This document shows positions 21,011 to 33,327 of a DNA stretch of 64,000 nt, piece by piece (the first letter of the stretch is position 1; each line of letters starts with the position of its first letter). Source of the stretch: Serilophus lunatus (Eukaryota; Chordata; Aves; Passeriformes; Eurylaimidae). The translations under genes and the position numbers were made by a program. Location of the stretch: assembly GCA_013399895.1 (NCBI GenBank), contig VXBA01001184.1:429750-493749 (forward strand), in the 5' to 3' direction. The notes beneath the pieces were generated by a model, which had not been told where the DNA came from, searched no databases, and saw nothing but the letters and a program-made list of their open reading frames with translations.

Positions 21011-24000
21011 AATTATAATATCAGTCTGCAGCATGCTACTAGGACTTTATGATCTTAGATGTCCCGGTTGAGTACAGTAGTGGTTTAACAAGCTGCCTCT
21101 TTGCAGTCCGGTGGGCCATTTGCTTGGGCACAGAGAGGGTAGGGGTCATGTAGGGGGGATAGGGAGGACAACACATTAACCTTCTCCGTGACATGGATAG
21201 TCCTGAACTCCACATCTCCAAGTCAGAATCTAAAGAGCAGCATTTAACAACCTGTGATCTGCTCACCGTTGCTTTCAAGGGCATTTTACTTAATTAGAAA
21301 AATTCACTCAAATTATGTCCACATCACTGGCATCATATGTTACCCTCACTTGCCCCATAGAAAAGAGAACCATCATTAAAGGAACTGTGTTCACAAATGC
21401 ATCCTGTCACCAGTTGTTTCATGCAATGTTACTTTCCTTTCCTCCCTATGTACCTAATGACTTGGTGTTGTTATTTATACTACTTTTGAGTTGATTTTTC
21501 TTACCACCATATGTTCACTCATTTTAGTTCTGATGATAATGATCTTTTGTGGTATATGCACTTCCATGTATTAATTATTGCCAAGATTCAGATGTTTGAG
21601 TTTCAAAAGTAAAAAGTTATTTTCTTTGTATTTTTCATCATTCAGAAATAAAAGCTTTTGACAAAGGAGATTTAAAAAAAAGGTTACATTTTTAAGGATT
21701 AATCTTTACAATAACAGAGAAGCACTGAAAAAATGAGGATGAAAAAAAATTGTTTGACATTCTCCATTTCTAAAAGTTTGCTTTCATAGTTCTGACTGTT
21801 AATTGTAACTTTCATACTTTCAGAGGATATTCAAACAGATAGATTGCAGAACCTGTGACGGGAAGAAAACCTCTAGGCAGATCTGTATATACTTAATGCT
21901 GCCGACTTCACTTCTCACTGATACCTGCTGCCATAATACCTTTATATGATGCACTATATTACGCTAATATTTTAGGAATTGTAAATCAGCTGTCTGATAC
22001 AATAGTGAGTGATTTTTGGTAGGAAGGATAGTCATAACTGGTGATCTTCTTGGGTTTTCTTATTCTGCATTTCATCCATTTTGCAGGATGGAGTGCTAAA
22101 AGTGAAGATTTGGACACTACAGGAAATTAATTCATTAATTCACTTTTGTGTGATTCAGGAAAGCTTTTGGCCATTGTTCATTTTCACAATCCCACAAATC
22201 CTGGCCTTTAGCAGAACAAGACATCAGAGATGAAAGCCACCTCCTTCTCAACTTTCCTGTGGAGTGGGCATGTGTTTTGTCAGGTCACATATTCATGAAG
22301 AATTGGATATGTATTGATAAGTTTGGCTCCTGACATTACCTTGTAGTTTTGAATTTCTCTGCAGCAATCATCTTAACTTCAGTATACCTGATTCCTTCAT
22401 GAATTGCTTTCCTTCACTGACCCAGTATTAAAAGTGCCTTTTGTATTACAGGCTGCACCAGAATATATGTATTAATGTTGTTATGTTGAAAACAGTACTC
22501 TCAGAACACAGAGGAATCAAAACTGCAAGGATTAATTGAGAAACATCTTCCTCTGTTTTGTCTATAGAAGTTTAGAAAGAGCCTACTAGTCAAATGCATA
22601 TTTAATCACGAAATGGATTTTTTTTTAGTTTTGATTTACCAGCTGATCTGAGAAACATTGGGAAATATTTTTATTTTACCCAACTGTAATAAAAATATTT
22701 TCTTAAAAAAAAATAAAATTCAAACCACAACAATAAACATTAAAATTTCAACTTCAGTTTTATTTCAAATTATAATATTAAGGTTGGAAAGGAAATCATA
22801 ATAATATTGCACATGTTGAGAAGAAAATATTTTAAAAACCAGAAATGAAAATTTGTATATCAAGGATGAAGATATTTGTAAGTTCAGTGCAGATATCTAT
22901 CAGTATTTGGCCTATTTGAAGCTGTAATTTTTGAGAATTAGATATTTGTTGATTTTTCTTAATCAGATTTCTTATAGCATAAATTTTATATGAGCTAGAA
23001 ACTTAAGTATCTCAGAAAATGTGACAATAACCAGCAGGAATTTTCTTTTTGAAGGAGTAAAAGTATAATTTTCATTGTAATCTTCAAATGAGAAAAAAAA
23101 TTGTCGTCTTAAATGTTTTTTACTTGTAAGGACTCCCTGGGTATCCAGTTTTTCAGTCATAGCCTGTGATCCTGTGGTTTGTGCATTTACATTATTATCA
23201 CAGCTGACTACACATATGACTCAATAATCTTCTGAGTATAATATGACTACACGTATCTAAGTGGTTAACCAAATTTTGATATATTTAGAACTGATATGTT
23301 TCACCTTTCTGATTTTATCATTTTTAGTTTTCTACTTGGAAGAATGGGAAGTGCTGGCTTTTCCGTGACACGAAAGAGTGGAACTTCAGAGCCCAGACAG
23401 CATGTATCTCTGAAAAAGGAGGGGGGAACTGGCAATATTATTGAGGTATCTGTCAGCAATCCCAATCCAGCCTCTCTGAAAGAGCTTTTCTCAACATTAT
23501 CTGAGAAAATGCTCCATTTTCTGTGTGTCTTACCACACAGAAACACAAGTGTGTAATGTAAGAGGGTAGTGCTTCAATGTGGAACTGGACATCTAGTCCT
23601 CTATCTTCATTCGTAAAAGAAATCTGCTGAAGAGCTGGAGGGTTCTGTAGACCTGTATGTTGTGTATCCAAACCAGCTCACATGTGATGTAGCCTGACAG
23701 CCAGATAAGCTTGGACAGGAAAGACATGTACGCACTAAATTTGCCTTGAGAAAACAGTTTTATCATTGAAAAATATGCATATCCAAGCATTTTGCAAGAT
23801 TCAAAAGAAATTAATTTTCATAAAACCCTGATGTTTTGAAGACTGGAAGTTCTAATTTTTAGAGTTGTTTGCAAAAAGAACAAACTTCTGGATGAATCCT
23901 TTCTTCAATAAAATGCCAGGAGAATTTTCTTCCATAAAACCTACAGACTTCCACAGTCTCCCTGTTCTTCCAGACAGGGAGTTGAAATGGCACCTTCTGC

Positions 24001-26257
24001 TCAGGTATAATAACCAGGATACTCACAAAAATGAAAGGTCTGAAAAATATTAATGTGAAAAACATTGTGCAGATATTTTAAATCAAGGATGACATTTTTT
24101 TACTTTTGTGCTACTGCTATAATTTGTCAGATTTTTTCACTTCTTAATTCATTTAGACAGGTGTTGAAAGCTTTTTATAAAAGAAGCATACGTCATATCA
24201 CTTGGATGACAATGCTGAATTTCTTCCAGGATCTAATATAACGACTGCATTTAGCACTCTGTTCATTACCTGAATAGATAACAAGCTTCTCCTTCAGCCA
24301 TTACAGCTCTTGAATATTTGAAACACACATGTTGATGCTTGCAAGATATCTCAGAATATCCATAATGAGTAAAAATCCTGATCAAAGAAGTGGGCGGTAT
24401 GCTATTCACTGAGGTGTTACAGGCACATAATCAATAGGGCATGGAGGAAGGAGATCATTTTTATTTCTTAAATTATCTTGTTCATTTATATGTGAAACAG
24501 ACATTCATTAGCATTTAAATACTTTGTGACATTTAAGACACTCCCTTATTTATATGAGATTTTGACACAGTTTCATTGAATATCTTTTTATAACCAGATT
24601 CTAGAAAATTATTTTAACAATTTCCACATACTCTGTCAGCTGTGGGTGAACTGTCAAGAGGCTTACTTTTATTTAAACTCTCAAATGTACACATTTGCAA
24701 GGAGCTTAAACTGTGGTTTGGGCCTGAACAAGGCATTTGCTGTCACATTTTTTGAGACAGTTGAGGAAGCCTCTGGAGCAGATGGTGTAAAACTTTCTCT
24801 ATTAGTGTCTGCTGCAAGCAACTTCTGAAACCAAATAGGCAAGCCGAAAAAGGATGTAAGAAAATATAATAGTGTGTCTGCCTTACAGGCTGGAAGCTGA
24901 AGGGAGGGTTTCAGCTCCCCAGAGGTCACGAAGGGGAGCCTGCAGTAGACTACTTGAATGTTAAAACTTCTATTTCTAGATATCCCAGTGGTGAAACCAC
25001 TCTTTATGCTGATTTAAATTTTACTGAGAAACCTGGCACCAATAATAGAAAGCAAGTAAAATCATGCAAAGGAATATGACAAGTTAAGTCTTTGCATCTA
25101 GAGTGAGTTTTATATTTTGGACCTTATCTTTATTTGAAAATGATTTTCTTTTTAAAAAAGAAAGTTTCTCTGGGTCTTATACTAGCACTTGAGCAGAGAG
25201 GTACTGTTGTGCCAGGTGCACAGTTTGTATCTGGGTTTCTCAAGGAGTGAGAAAGGTCTGGCCACTTTAATGATAATCTGGTATTCCATCATTTTATTTC
25301 AGCCCGTTGAGTTACAAACTTCCTTACAAGCATGAGTATCTACTTAAATCTGTATCTATGTATGACTAAAGGCTTCTGTCAGGGTTGGCCCAAAACACCT
25401 AGTGCTTGGGTTATAAGGGTCTGTTATCACTTCTCAGTGTTTTGGATCAGTTGTCTTGTGTGCAGAGGGAGCAAAAAGAACTGAAAGCAGCATATTCCTT
25501 TGTTTTATAAGGCAGGACAAAGGAAACAGCTATAGCATAGTAGGCCTTGAAATACATTGGCTGCAGCATCTCCTGAGAAAGACTTCAGCATGTTTCCTCT
25601 CATCAGCTACCCACTTCTCCCCCTCTCCCTTGCTACAGCTGTATGAATAAAGGATTTTTTTTCCTAGAAGTTCTGAAAACAAGAAAAACAAAGCACCTTT
25701 TGAGGCAAGCCAAGATTGATTTTAGCTTCTCCATGAATCAAGAGGGTTTTTTAAAAAAAAATATTCTATCTTAAACAAAACATTACATTTGACAGGGAAT
25801 AAAACATTTTTTTTTAAGAGAAGAAAGCTTGAAAATGAAAGTATAATGAAAAGTAATTTGAATTTAAAAAAAAAAATTGAAACCCCCCAAAGTTTTTGTG
25901 TATTTGTAGTGTCAGACTTATTTTTTTTTTCAGTTGTGTTTTAATGCAGTTAAGAAATTTGTGAAATCAGTCCATGCTCTGGAAATTACTTTGATATTCC
26001 CACAGCTGTGGTTTTCTTTGAAAATAACCTGACTTATTTGTCACAGGTTGCACTTACTCCTGGTCCACTCACCTGTGCTTCTGTAGATAGTGTTTCAGAC
26101 TGACCTAGTAACTAAAATTATTTGCTGAAAAAATCCCCTCTCCAGCACCCCAACTCATTTTTTGTAAAGGAAAAAAACCACAATGAACATTTTTGTTTTC
26201 ACTACTTTAAAAAAAAAGCCAAAACCATCAAGTCTCTGTTTTAGAGTAATAAGGAAA

Positions 26258-26287
26258 TTTTAGATACTGAAGTTTTAGATACTGAAG
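26258..26287. repeat. Perfect 15-bp tandem duplication
   Basis: TTTTAGATACTGAAG occurs twice head to tail with no mismatch. Confidence 0.95.
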
Positions 26288-26504
26288 TTCCTGCAGTATC
26301 TTGGTGGCTCTCTGAGTAGGACCCTCCCTCCTTCACAGCATCTCAGCACCAGCTGCCTACAGAGCAGAGTGGGATTATCAAAGTGGGAAGCTGAATTCCC
26401 TTAACTCATTTTTAAATTCCCAGTATAAGAACCCAAATATAGAGTAGAACATTGTAAACCAGCATTGAATATTTACATTTTTTTAAGGGATTTAAAGTTC
26501 AATT

Positions 26505-26522
26505 AAAAAAAAAAAAAAAAAA
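26505..26522 (+). repeat. Poly-A tract (18 A)
   Basis: Followed by GAAGAAAAG; no retrocopy recognised upstream. Confidence 0.9.
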
Positions 26523-29338
26523 GAAGAAAAGCCTTATTAAAGCAAACCAGAGAACTGAATCTCTCTTGATTCTCCATAAGTGAAGGCTATCCAGTGCTTG
26601 CTTCCAAGCTCACTACTAGGATTGAGGTTCAAATACAGCCTGCTTTGCCTATTTTTTCAGGTGTGAGGTTGTGTGAGCCAGCATAGGCTTTTCTATCACC
26701 CTTATTAGTCTTATATGAAGCAGCTGCTACCTCTTTCTGAGCAGCAAGCAGGTTGCCAGACAGCCTGAGGGGCTACCATCTGACATCCATATTTTGTTCT
26801 CAATAGGTCTGTGACTCATGCTTTCAGGGGAATTCAGTAGTAGGTAGGCTTTGTCTCCAATTTGCTGATGATAGATGCAGTTTCATTTCCTACTGCAACT
26901 GGACAACCAGTATAGTTGTATTTTTTAAACAACCCCCCAAAAAAGAATTTAGTGTATCTGTTTCATTTATTGGTAATACATACTCATGAAACATTATACA
27001 AATAACATTTCTCCAGTACCTTAAGATGAAATCCAAGACAACTAGTTTAATTCTGAAATAAGAAAAAGATTAATATGAATGGTCTTCCTAGTGAAAGCCC
27101 CCAGTGGTTTTTAACATACTCCCTCATAAGACACTGCTGGCTGGAGAGAAAGGAATATTATGAATTATACACATGTACCCATGTGCTCCAATGTGAATGT
27201 AATAACGTGGTGTAGATGATATGAGTATTTTGGTCTCCTGGGCAGCTTACAGCCTTGTCAGGAAAAGTGTGGTGGGAAGCAGGCAAGAAGGGTAAAGGAG
27301 TATGCTTAAGGGACAGTCACAATCAGCTTTTGATTCTCCTGACTCATGTTGACTGTCTGGAAATATTTTTCCATTTCAGCAAAAAAGGATGAATAATTAA
27401 AGCCTTGACAATCCTAAAGAACGGGTAGTTGAATTCTGTAGAGAAACAACCAAAATCAACCTTTTTGCTCTTAGAATTGTGAAGGATTTTGTATTTGCTC
27501 CTAGCTTTGCACAAGCTCCTAAATTCTTGTCATTACTGAGATCCGTCTAATTTATTCTTCTCAGAAATAATTTTTAATTTTAAATAAATAAAATTCACTC
27601 CTTTTTTTTCCCTCCATTTTTCACCTCTGACAAAATTCTTTCCTGTGTTTTCACTTCCTCTCCTGTATGCTACATATGTTCTTCAGCCTGCAACTTTCGT
27701 CTGAATTATAGCATCTATGTATTTTTATAAATTAGTATGAGCAGTGTATATAATGTACATTTCACAGATTAATTGCTTCTAAACACTCCTCTTTGGCTAA
27801 TGAGGAGTGCACAATGGAGAAGAGACCCAAAATTGGTTTTGACTTTCAGTGTACACAAGTCTGTTCATGTGACTGTACTGCTGAGAATTGCACCCAGATG
27901 TGGGATTGCACACTCAATGCTGATATACTGAAAATGAAGCAATAAAGCAGCCTCATCAGTGCATCTCTAGTCTAAATTAGTTGATGAGGAAAAAAGCATC
28001 ATAAACAAATCACTGTGAATAATAAGGTACTTCAAAACATTGACAGGTTCATTTGATTATTTTTTAATCGTGTTAGTTAGAATATATAAGGAAAAATTAA
28101 TGATGTCTGCTATTTTAATACAAGTTCACAGTCCCCCATCCACCTTGCTTATGAATGTCTCCCACTCTCCCACTGCGTCAGAAGAATGAGTGGGTTTATT
28201 CAATGTGTTGTGCAGAAGAATACCTATTTTCCTTCTTTTCTCCACATGCCAGCTGTACATTTGCACTTTGAGTAGGTCTTTTGAGCTTTAACAAAACAGA
28301 TATTTAGAAAACAAACACTTTACTCTTCATCTCATCATCTTCCTTGAGCAGACACCAGTTTTCTGCCCTTTTTTCCACTTATGATTTATGTGTTTAAAAA
28401 TATTCTGTGTTTCTCTCTTCACCCTCTCAGCTGCAAATTCCAACATTCTTCTTCACTTCAGACAATGAATTTTAAGACAAAGTGGATATAGCATTGTGTA
28501 AAGCAACTGAGTTTTAAAAGGCGAATTCATAGCCTTCTGCACCAAAAGTTGGAGTTCTTGGTATTTTCTGATTGAAACATATTTTTTTTTTCAGTCCTGA
28601 CAAACATAACTTAACATTAGTACTAGATAACTCTCTTTTGTATTCTCTAGAGAATATTTTTATGCTTAGTGTCCAATGAACTCTGTCCAGTAGCTGCATA
28701 AGTAATTTAATGGTTAGGAAACTAAGTATGTATATGGGATATGAAGTGCAATGAGATTACTGGTAGTCTTTGTTTAGGGAAAAAGGATTAAATGTCCTCT
28801 ACTGGGACTATATCCTAAGAAGCTTTCTTAATGAAAAACCCAAAGAGCTGGTAAACCAAAACATAGCTTTGGGCTATTAGTTAAATATCTTTCACTGTCC
28901 ACAAGTTAAGTATAAAAGATGCCAATTCAAAGATAGTGGAGAGGTCCATTGATTTTAGTACAATTTAAATGCATCTCAGGGTAGTTGGATCTCCGAAACT
29001 CCAGTAAACAGCACTGAAATAAACTCTAAAACTGGGAGGAGGGAGGATCAGAGATTTAAAAAGTGAAATATAAAAGAAAGTGTAAGTAGAATTGCAAGTG
29101 ATGTAGGAATCAAAGGTTTGATCCCAAATTCCTCAATACTTCAATGCTATTTATCATAACCTGTTGATGTGCCCTCAGCATCAGAAGTCTGCTTACAGTA
29201 CTGCATCTAGAAAGAGTGAAATAACAACAGATTCTTGTCTTGATCTTTGCCATAAATGGATTACATAAAAATAAATTACAACTGGGGTTCACTCTTCAGA
29301 TTTCCTTTCCTAACTTTTACTTCCCCTGCATCTTTCTA

Positions 29339-29560
29339 GCGACAGCTGATGTGAATTTGCTGCAGCAAAAATTCAGGATATGACATCATGTGAGATTTTT
29401 CACATTTCTTTCTTGCTATTTAATGTCAGAAATCAATCTGTCAATCTGTCATAACGCAGCACATACAGGAAGGTCTAATGAGTCCAGTTTTTGTCATCCT
29501 GAGCATTTGATCTATGCTGTGGATGACAACACTGGCGGTCAGTAATATATGATATTTGCC
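29339..29560. promoter_or_regulatory. Possible regulatory block: CRE-like and paired TALE sites
   Basis: TGACATCA (29381-29388) is a CRE/AP-1-like site. CTGTCA, the complement of the MEIS/TGIF core TGACAG, occurs at 29438-29443 and 29446-29451 within a (TCAATCTG)2 duplication. Non-repetitive elsewhere. Function is inference. Confidence 0.22.
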
Positions 29561-29938
29561 TGGTGGTTTCTGAGAGAATGCTTTATATGTTCCTAGCAGC
29601 CTCTGTTATTAAACTCTTCATAACATTTATGGTAGTTCAGCTGCTGGAAGAAAATGAGTAAGTCTTGTAATGCCCTGAAAATGAGTAAAAATGAAAACTG
29701 AAAAGACAAAAGCAGCAGCTGTGTGAGCTGTGGTTGCTGGGTTGCTGGGAACTCCCTGAAGCATGACATGCAGACATGCCAGAAAAAGCTCTTTTTCTTC
29801 TGGATAGCTGACATGTAGTCTGAACTGGAAAACTACGATGCAGGGAGCTGAGCTGAGATGTGACTTGTTATTCTGTTGTGTGTCCAGCTAACACAGTGTA
29901 TGAACAGCTTCTGACTGAGCAGCAAGGTTTTGCTTCAG

Positions 29939-29999
29939 ATCATTCTGTGTTTGTGAAGGAGTATTTGATGCACGTTAATTGTATCTACCTACAGTTTGG
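29939..29999 (+). other. Candidate exon by splice sites
   Basis: TTTTGCTTCAG precedes and TGG|GTAAGC follows. The 61-bp segment is open in one frame only (begins HSVFVKEYL). The acceptor tract is modest, the donor good. No family recognised; may be chance. Confidence 0.12.
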
Positions 30000-31531
30000 G
30001 TAAGCTACCTCCCTCAACTCCCCATAGTAATCAGAAGAACGAAATTCCTGTATCCAAAGACTTTTAGTATTCATCCATTTTAGCCGTACATAGAGAGGGG
30101 CTTTATTAAGCTAATAGATAAGTCTAAATACATACCACCAGGCAGTATGGTATTACTGTCCCTGCTTAGCACAATGCTTGGTGCTATAAACTGAGATTAA
30201 CATTTCAGTGAGAAAAAAAGATGATAGTTAATGCAGATTTCCTTACAGCTGAAGTGGCAGCAACTGGGTGTTAGTGGGTTTTTTCCTTTGGAAAGGCAGC
30301 ATGTGAATATATACATTGGCATATAAATACATTTATTATATTATTTTAATGACATTCTGAGACAGTTTGTTTGTCTGGAAGCACAGAACACAGTATTTTA
30401 AATGCTCATTAAAGAGAAGATATGACAGCTCTACTTCTTGCATGGTAGTTAGAGCTCTGTTCCTGTGCTAGGAAGCCTTGGTTTGAGCAAAGTAGAGAGA
30501 CAATCATTATGAAATTCTGAGACAGGTTCCTTATCTACCCCTCATCAGGCTGTGCAACAGAGCAAGACAAGTCTCTTGGAAGTACTCCTAGGTATAAAAT
30601 ACAAAAATATTCACTGAAAAAAGGCAAAAGAAAATGACTCCATGACTTTTACTCTAACTATGGACACTAGAAAAATATTTTCTCTGCAGCATCATCCCCG
30701 TTTCCAATTGGTATTGTACAGCAGAGTCTGCCCACTCTGTTCTGAGTCCTTGCACAATTACAGTGAGGCTGGGAATTTCAGTCTCCTCATTCAGACAAAG
30801 GAGCAGAACCCGAATTTCTGCAAGGAATATCTTAACTACTGTCTATTTCAGTAAAATAGAATGCTTCCTCACCATCTCTTTTATGTCTTGTAAAGATATC
30901 CAAACCAAAACTTTTTAAATGCCATCAAAGGATATGTGTAACTTGACAAAACCCTGTTTTTCAATTTGTTTGCATCTATTGAGATTTGTCCTTTATTTTC
31001 TCTGTCATGCCCAAATTTCAGGTCAGAACAATCTTCTAATTTCACTTAGTCAAATGGGATTTGGAAGAAAGTGAGGTACCTGTTTGACTGTTACCCATGA
31101 CCTATCTCAGATCCTGCAATCTGAGAGAATGTGGTGGAGACTATTGAAAATTTATGATAACAATAGTGTGAGTACCTTCAGTTTGACAGAAGCAGATCTG
31201 AAGGGATTGTTGTGACTCAGAAATGAGGGTGCCGTGAAGCCTCTGTCTCCTGCATACAGAAATCACAAGTTGCTGTTCATGAGACTTGGCTGTGTAGGTG
31301 AAGCCACTATTTGCTTTACTTTTAGCTGTCAATATTTGAAATTACCTGCTTATCTCTTCACTGTATAATGGTTCTGTATCCTGCATTTGGCTCTTTGGTT
31401 GTCTTGACTGTAGGCAGGAAGGATGCATGGACACACAGATTGTGGAACAACTACAGTAGTGCTCAATAGCATCTCTATTTGACGAAGGGGTTTCTCAATT
31501 ATTGGATTTATTGTTTTGTAGTTGGCCACAC

Positions 31532-31544
31532 TTTTTTTTTTTTN
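31532..31544. repeat. Poly-T run ending in one ambiguous base
   Basis: Twelve T then N, like the run at 12017-12031. Confidence 0.9.
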
Positions 31545-33051
31545 CTGCCAATCCTAAATTCCTTTTGAATTAAAGCAGCAGCACATGTAGCCATTCTGAT
31601 TCTCCAGGGAGTTTGTGCTATCAGATATGATTTAGGAGAGTTCTTTATGTTATTTATGTTCTTAATTTGTTCCCAGATGCATGAAAAAGATTAGAGATTC
31701 CTAAACTTGTCTCAAGATTAAGTCCAAAGGAGAGCTGTAAACAGCTGTAAACATAAACACCAATACCAACCAGTATAACTCTTCTTCTGAAGAGATCACT
31801 GTCTATAAAGGCACAACAGAAGCATGAGTTTCCTCAGTTTTTAGGGATTCCAGGGAGAGATCAAGTTGATCGAGTTGATCTAATGGTAATCTGTATCTAA
31901 ATCTTTCTCCCGTGACTGCAGAAAAAGGGAGGCACATACTGGTTCATTATATGCCTAAAATTTCCCACACATTTCACACCCAACTTAAACACACAGAATA
32001 AAGGTAAATAATACCAAAAGAGGCAACTTTGTAACCTGAACACTGTCTTTTATAGCTATCAAGATTTCTGAAAGCAGCATTTTGGACAAATTCACACTGC
32101 AGTTAGGTTGCTAAGTGCATTGTACGTGCCGTGTAACCCTTTTTACCTTTATATTCATTTTGGTTTGGTGATATAATACATGCTATATAGCAAGATAAAA
32201 TTAAAAAAAACCCCAACCCTCAAACCCTTAAAGTAAAAGGTTCATAAAGAGGAGAAGCTTAAAATCACTGTTGCCATTGTAAAGCTGCTATTACTGGCAA
32301 TAATGCCAAGGCGTTTCTAACATATTTGAGAATAAATTTTGTACAGAGAAATATTTTCACTCTCAAAGACAACTGAGACCAAATGTATTCTGGTATAACC
32401 TTCAGAATATAAGTATTTATAAGCTTTGCATCTGCAACAGATTTGTTATAATTTTATTAGAATTTGAGAATAAAGCATAAATGAACAGTTTCCAAAAAAG
32501 TATATTATTCGGATGGTTGGATTTATTTATTTACGCTGTTTTGGAAATTAATGTCAAAATAATTGTGCTTGTTAATTATACGTCAATATTTGGTTAACCT
32601 GAAGGTTCTGAAATCACTCTTCCTCCTGTTTTCTGCTAATAAAGTATCTGTGAGTCCTTTGACTTTGATGTTGTTCAGGTAGATACAGGGCCGCATGCAA
32701 ATCGATCAACACTGGACATTTTATTTGTGTCTAAATTTTATGTAGATTTCAAAGAAGTAGCTATAAAATAAAATTTTTAAGAAGATATTTAAAAGTTAGG
32801 AACCCACAAGTACTTCCAGTGAAAGATCTGTGCCTGACTTGTGTGAGTATAATTTCCCTTCAGAGGCCTCAAAAGACACTGATTTCTCTCCTTTGCCTTT
32901 ACTAAGAAGATAGACACTTAAGGATTAGGGACTAAGGACCTAAATTTGTCTATGAGGACTCAAAAGTCAGTATTAGAAATGCAGCTACATTGGTGTCTTC
33001 TGATATTCTTCTAAAGTTATTTTCTATCCATTATAAGGTCAGACAGATAGA

Positions 33052-33120
33052 TTTCGTAGAGTTTAAGGCCAGAAAGGACAATTGGATTATTCAATTAGAT
33101 CTTCTTTATGTTGAATACAA
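33052..33120 (-). mobile_element. Old CR1-like 3' end remnant
   Basis: GTAGAGTTTAAGGCCAGAAA followed by GGACAATTGGATTATTCAAT mirrors the 3' end of ancient sauropsid CR1 copies on the minus strand (GGCCAGAAGGGAC-type, distinct from the GGTTTGGGTTGGAAGG of younger avian copies). Only about 70 bp survive. Confidence 0.5.
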
Positions 33121-33306
33121 TTTAATTTCAATGTTACCTCTCTTTTTCTCACAGTAAAGTATGTCAAGTTAAACCATGTATTTGTCTTCCTATCCTGATT
33201 GTTACTGAGAGGATATGGACATAAATATGTGTGTTTGTATGTGGCTTTACTTCCCTATTGGTTTCTTAAGCAATCCTTGACCTGATTTTTGCAGCCAGAA
33301 TTTTTG

Positions 33307-33327
33307 AAAAAAAAAAAAAAAAAAAAA
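33307..33327 (+). repeat. Poly-A tract (21 A)
   Basis: Longest pure homopolymer in the window; no flanking duplication recognised. Confidence 0.9.

Larger units (their letters stand above)
21011..29338. other. Long AT-rich unique stretch, no gene recognised
   Basis: Over 8 kb without a recognisable CR1 or LTR. Weak points: GGTTGGAAAGG near 22785 could be a CR1 tail remnant; segments bounded by acceptor and weak donor at 23328-23445 and 23948-24005 are open in frame but have poor donors (GTATCT, GTATAA). Simple tracts: poly-A at 26505-26522 and a 15-bp tandem duplication at 26258-26287. A small hairpin (CACTCCTC / GAGGAGTG) lies at 27784-27809. Confidence 0.45.
29561..33051. other. AT-rich unique DNA
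   Basis: No gene or repeat recognised apart from the candidate exon at 29939 and a T12-N homopolymer at 31532-31544. The part at 32240-32660 is non-repetitive with many AT-rich homeodomain cores, but nothing firm. Confidence 0.4.

Noticed and set aside
22770..22800. GGTTGGAAAGG resembling a CR1 tail complement
   Set aside because: Match is too short and no neighbouring CR1 sequence follows.
23328..23445. Open segment after a good acceptor (CACCTTTCTG..TTTTTAG)
   Set aside because: Donor GTATCT is weak and the antisense frame is open as well.
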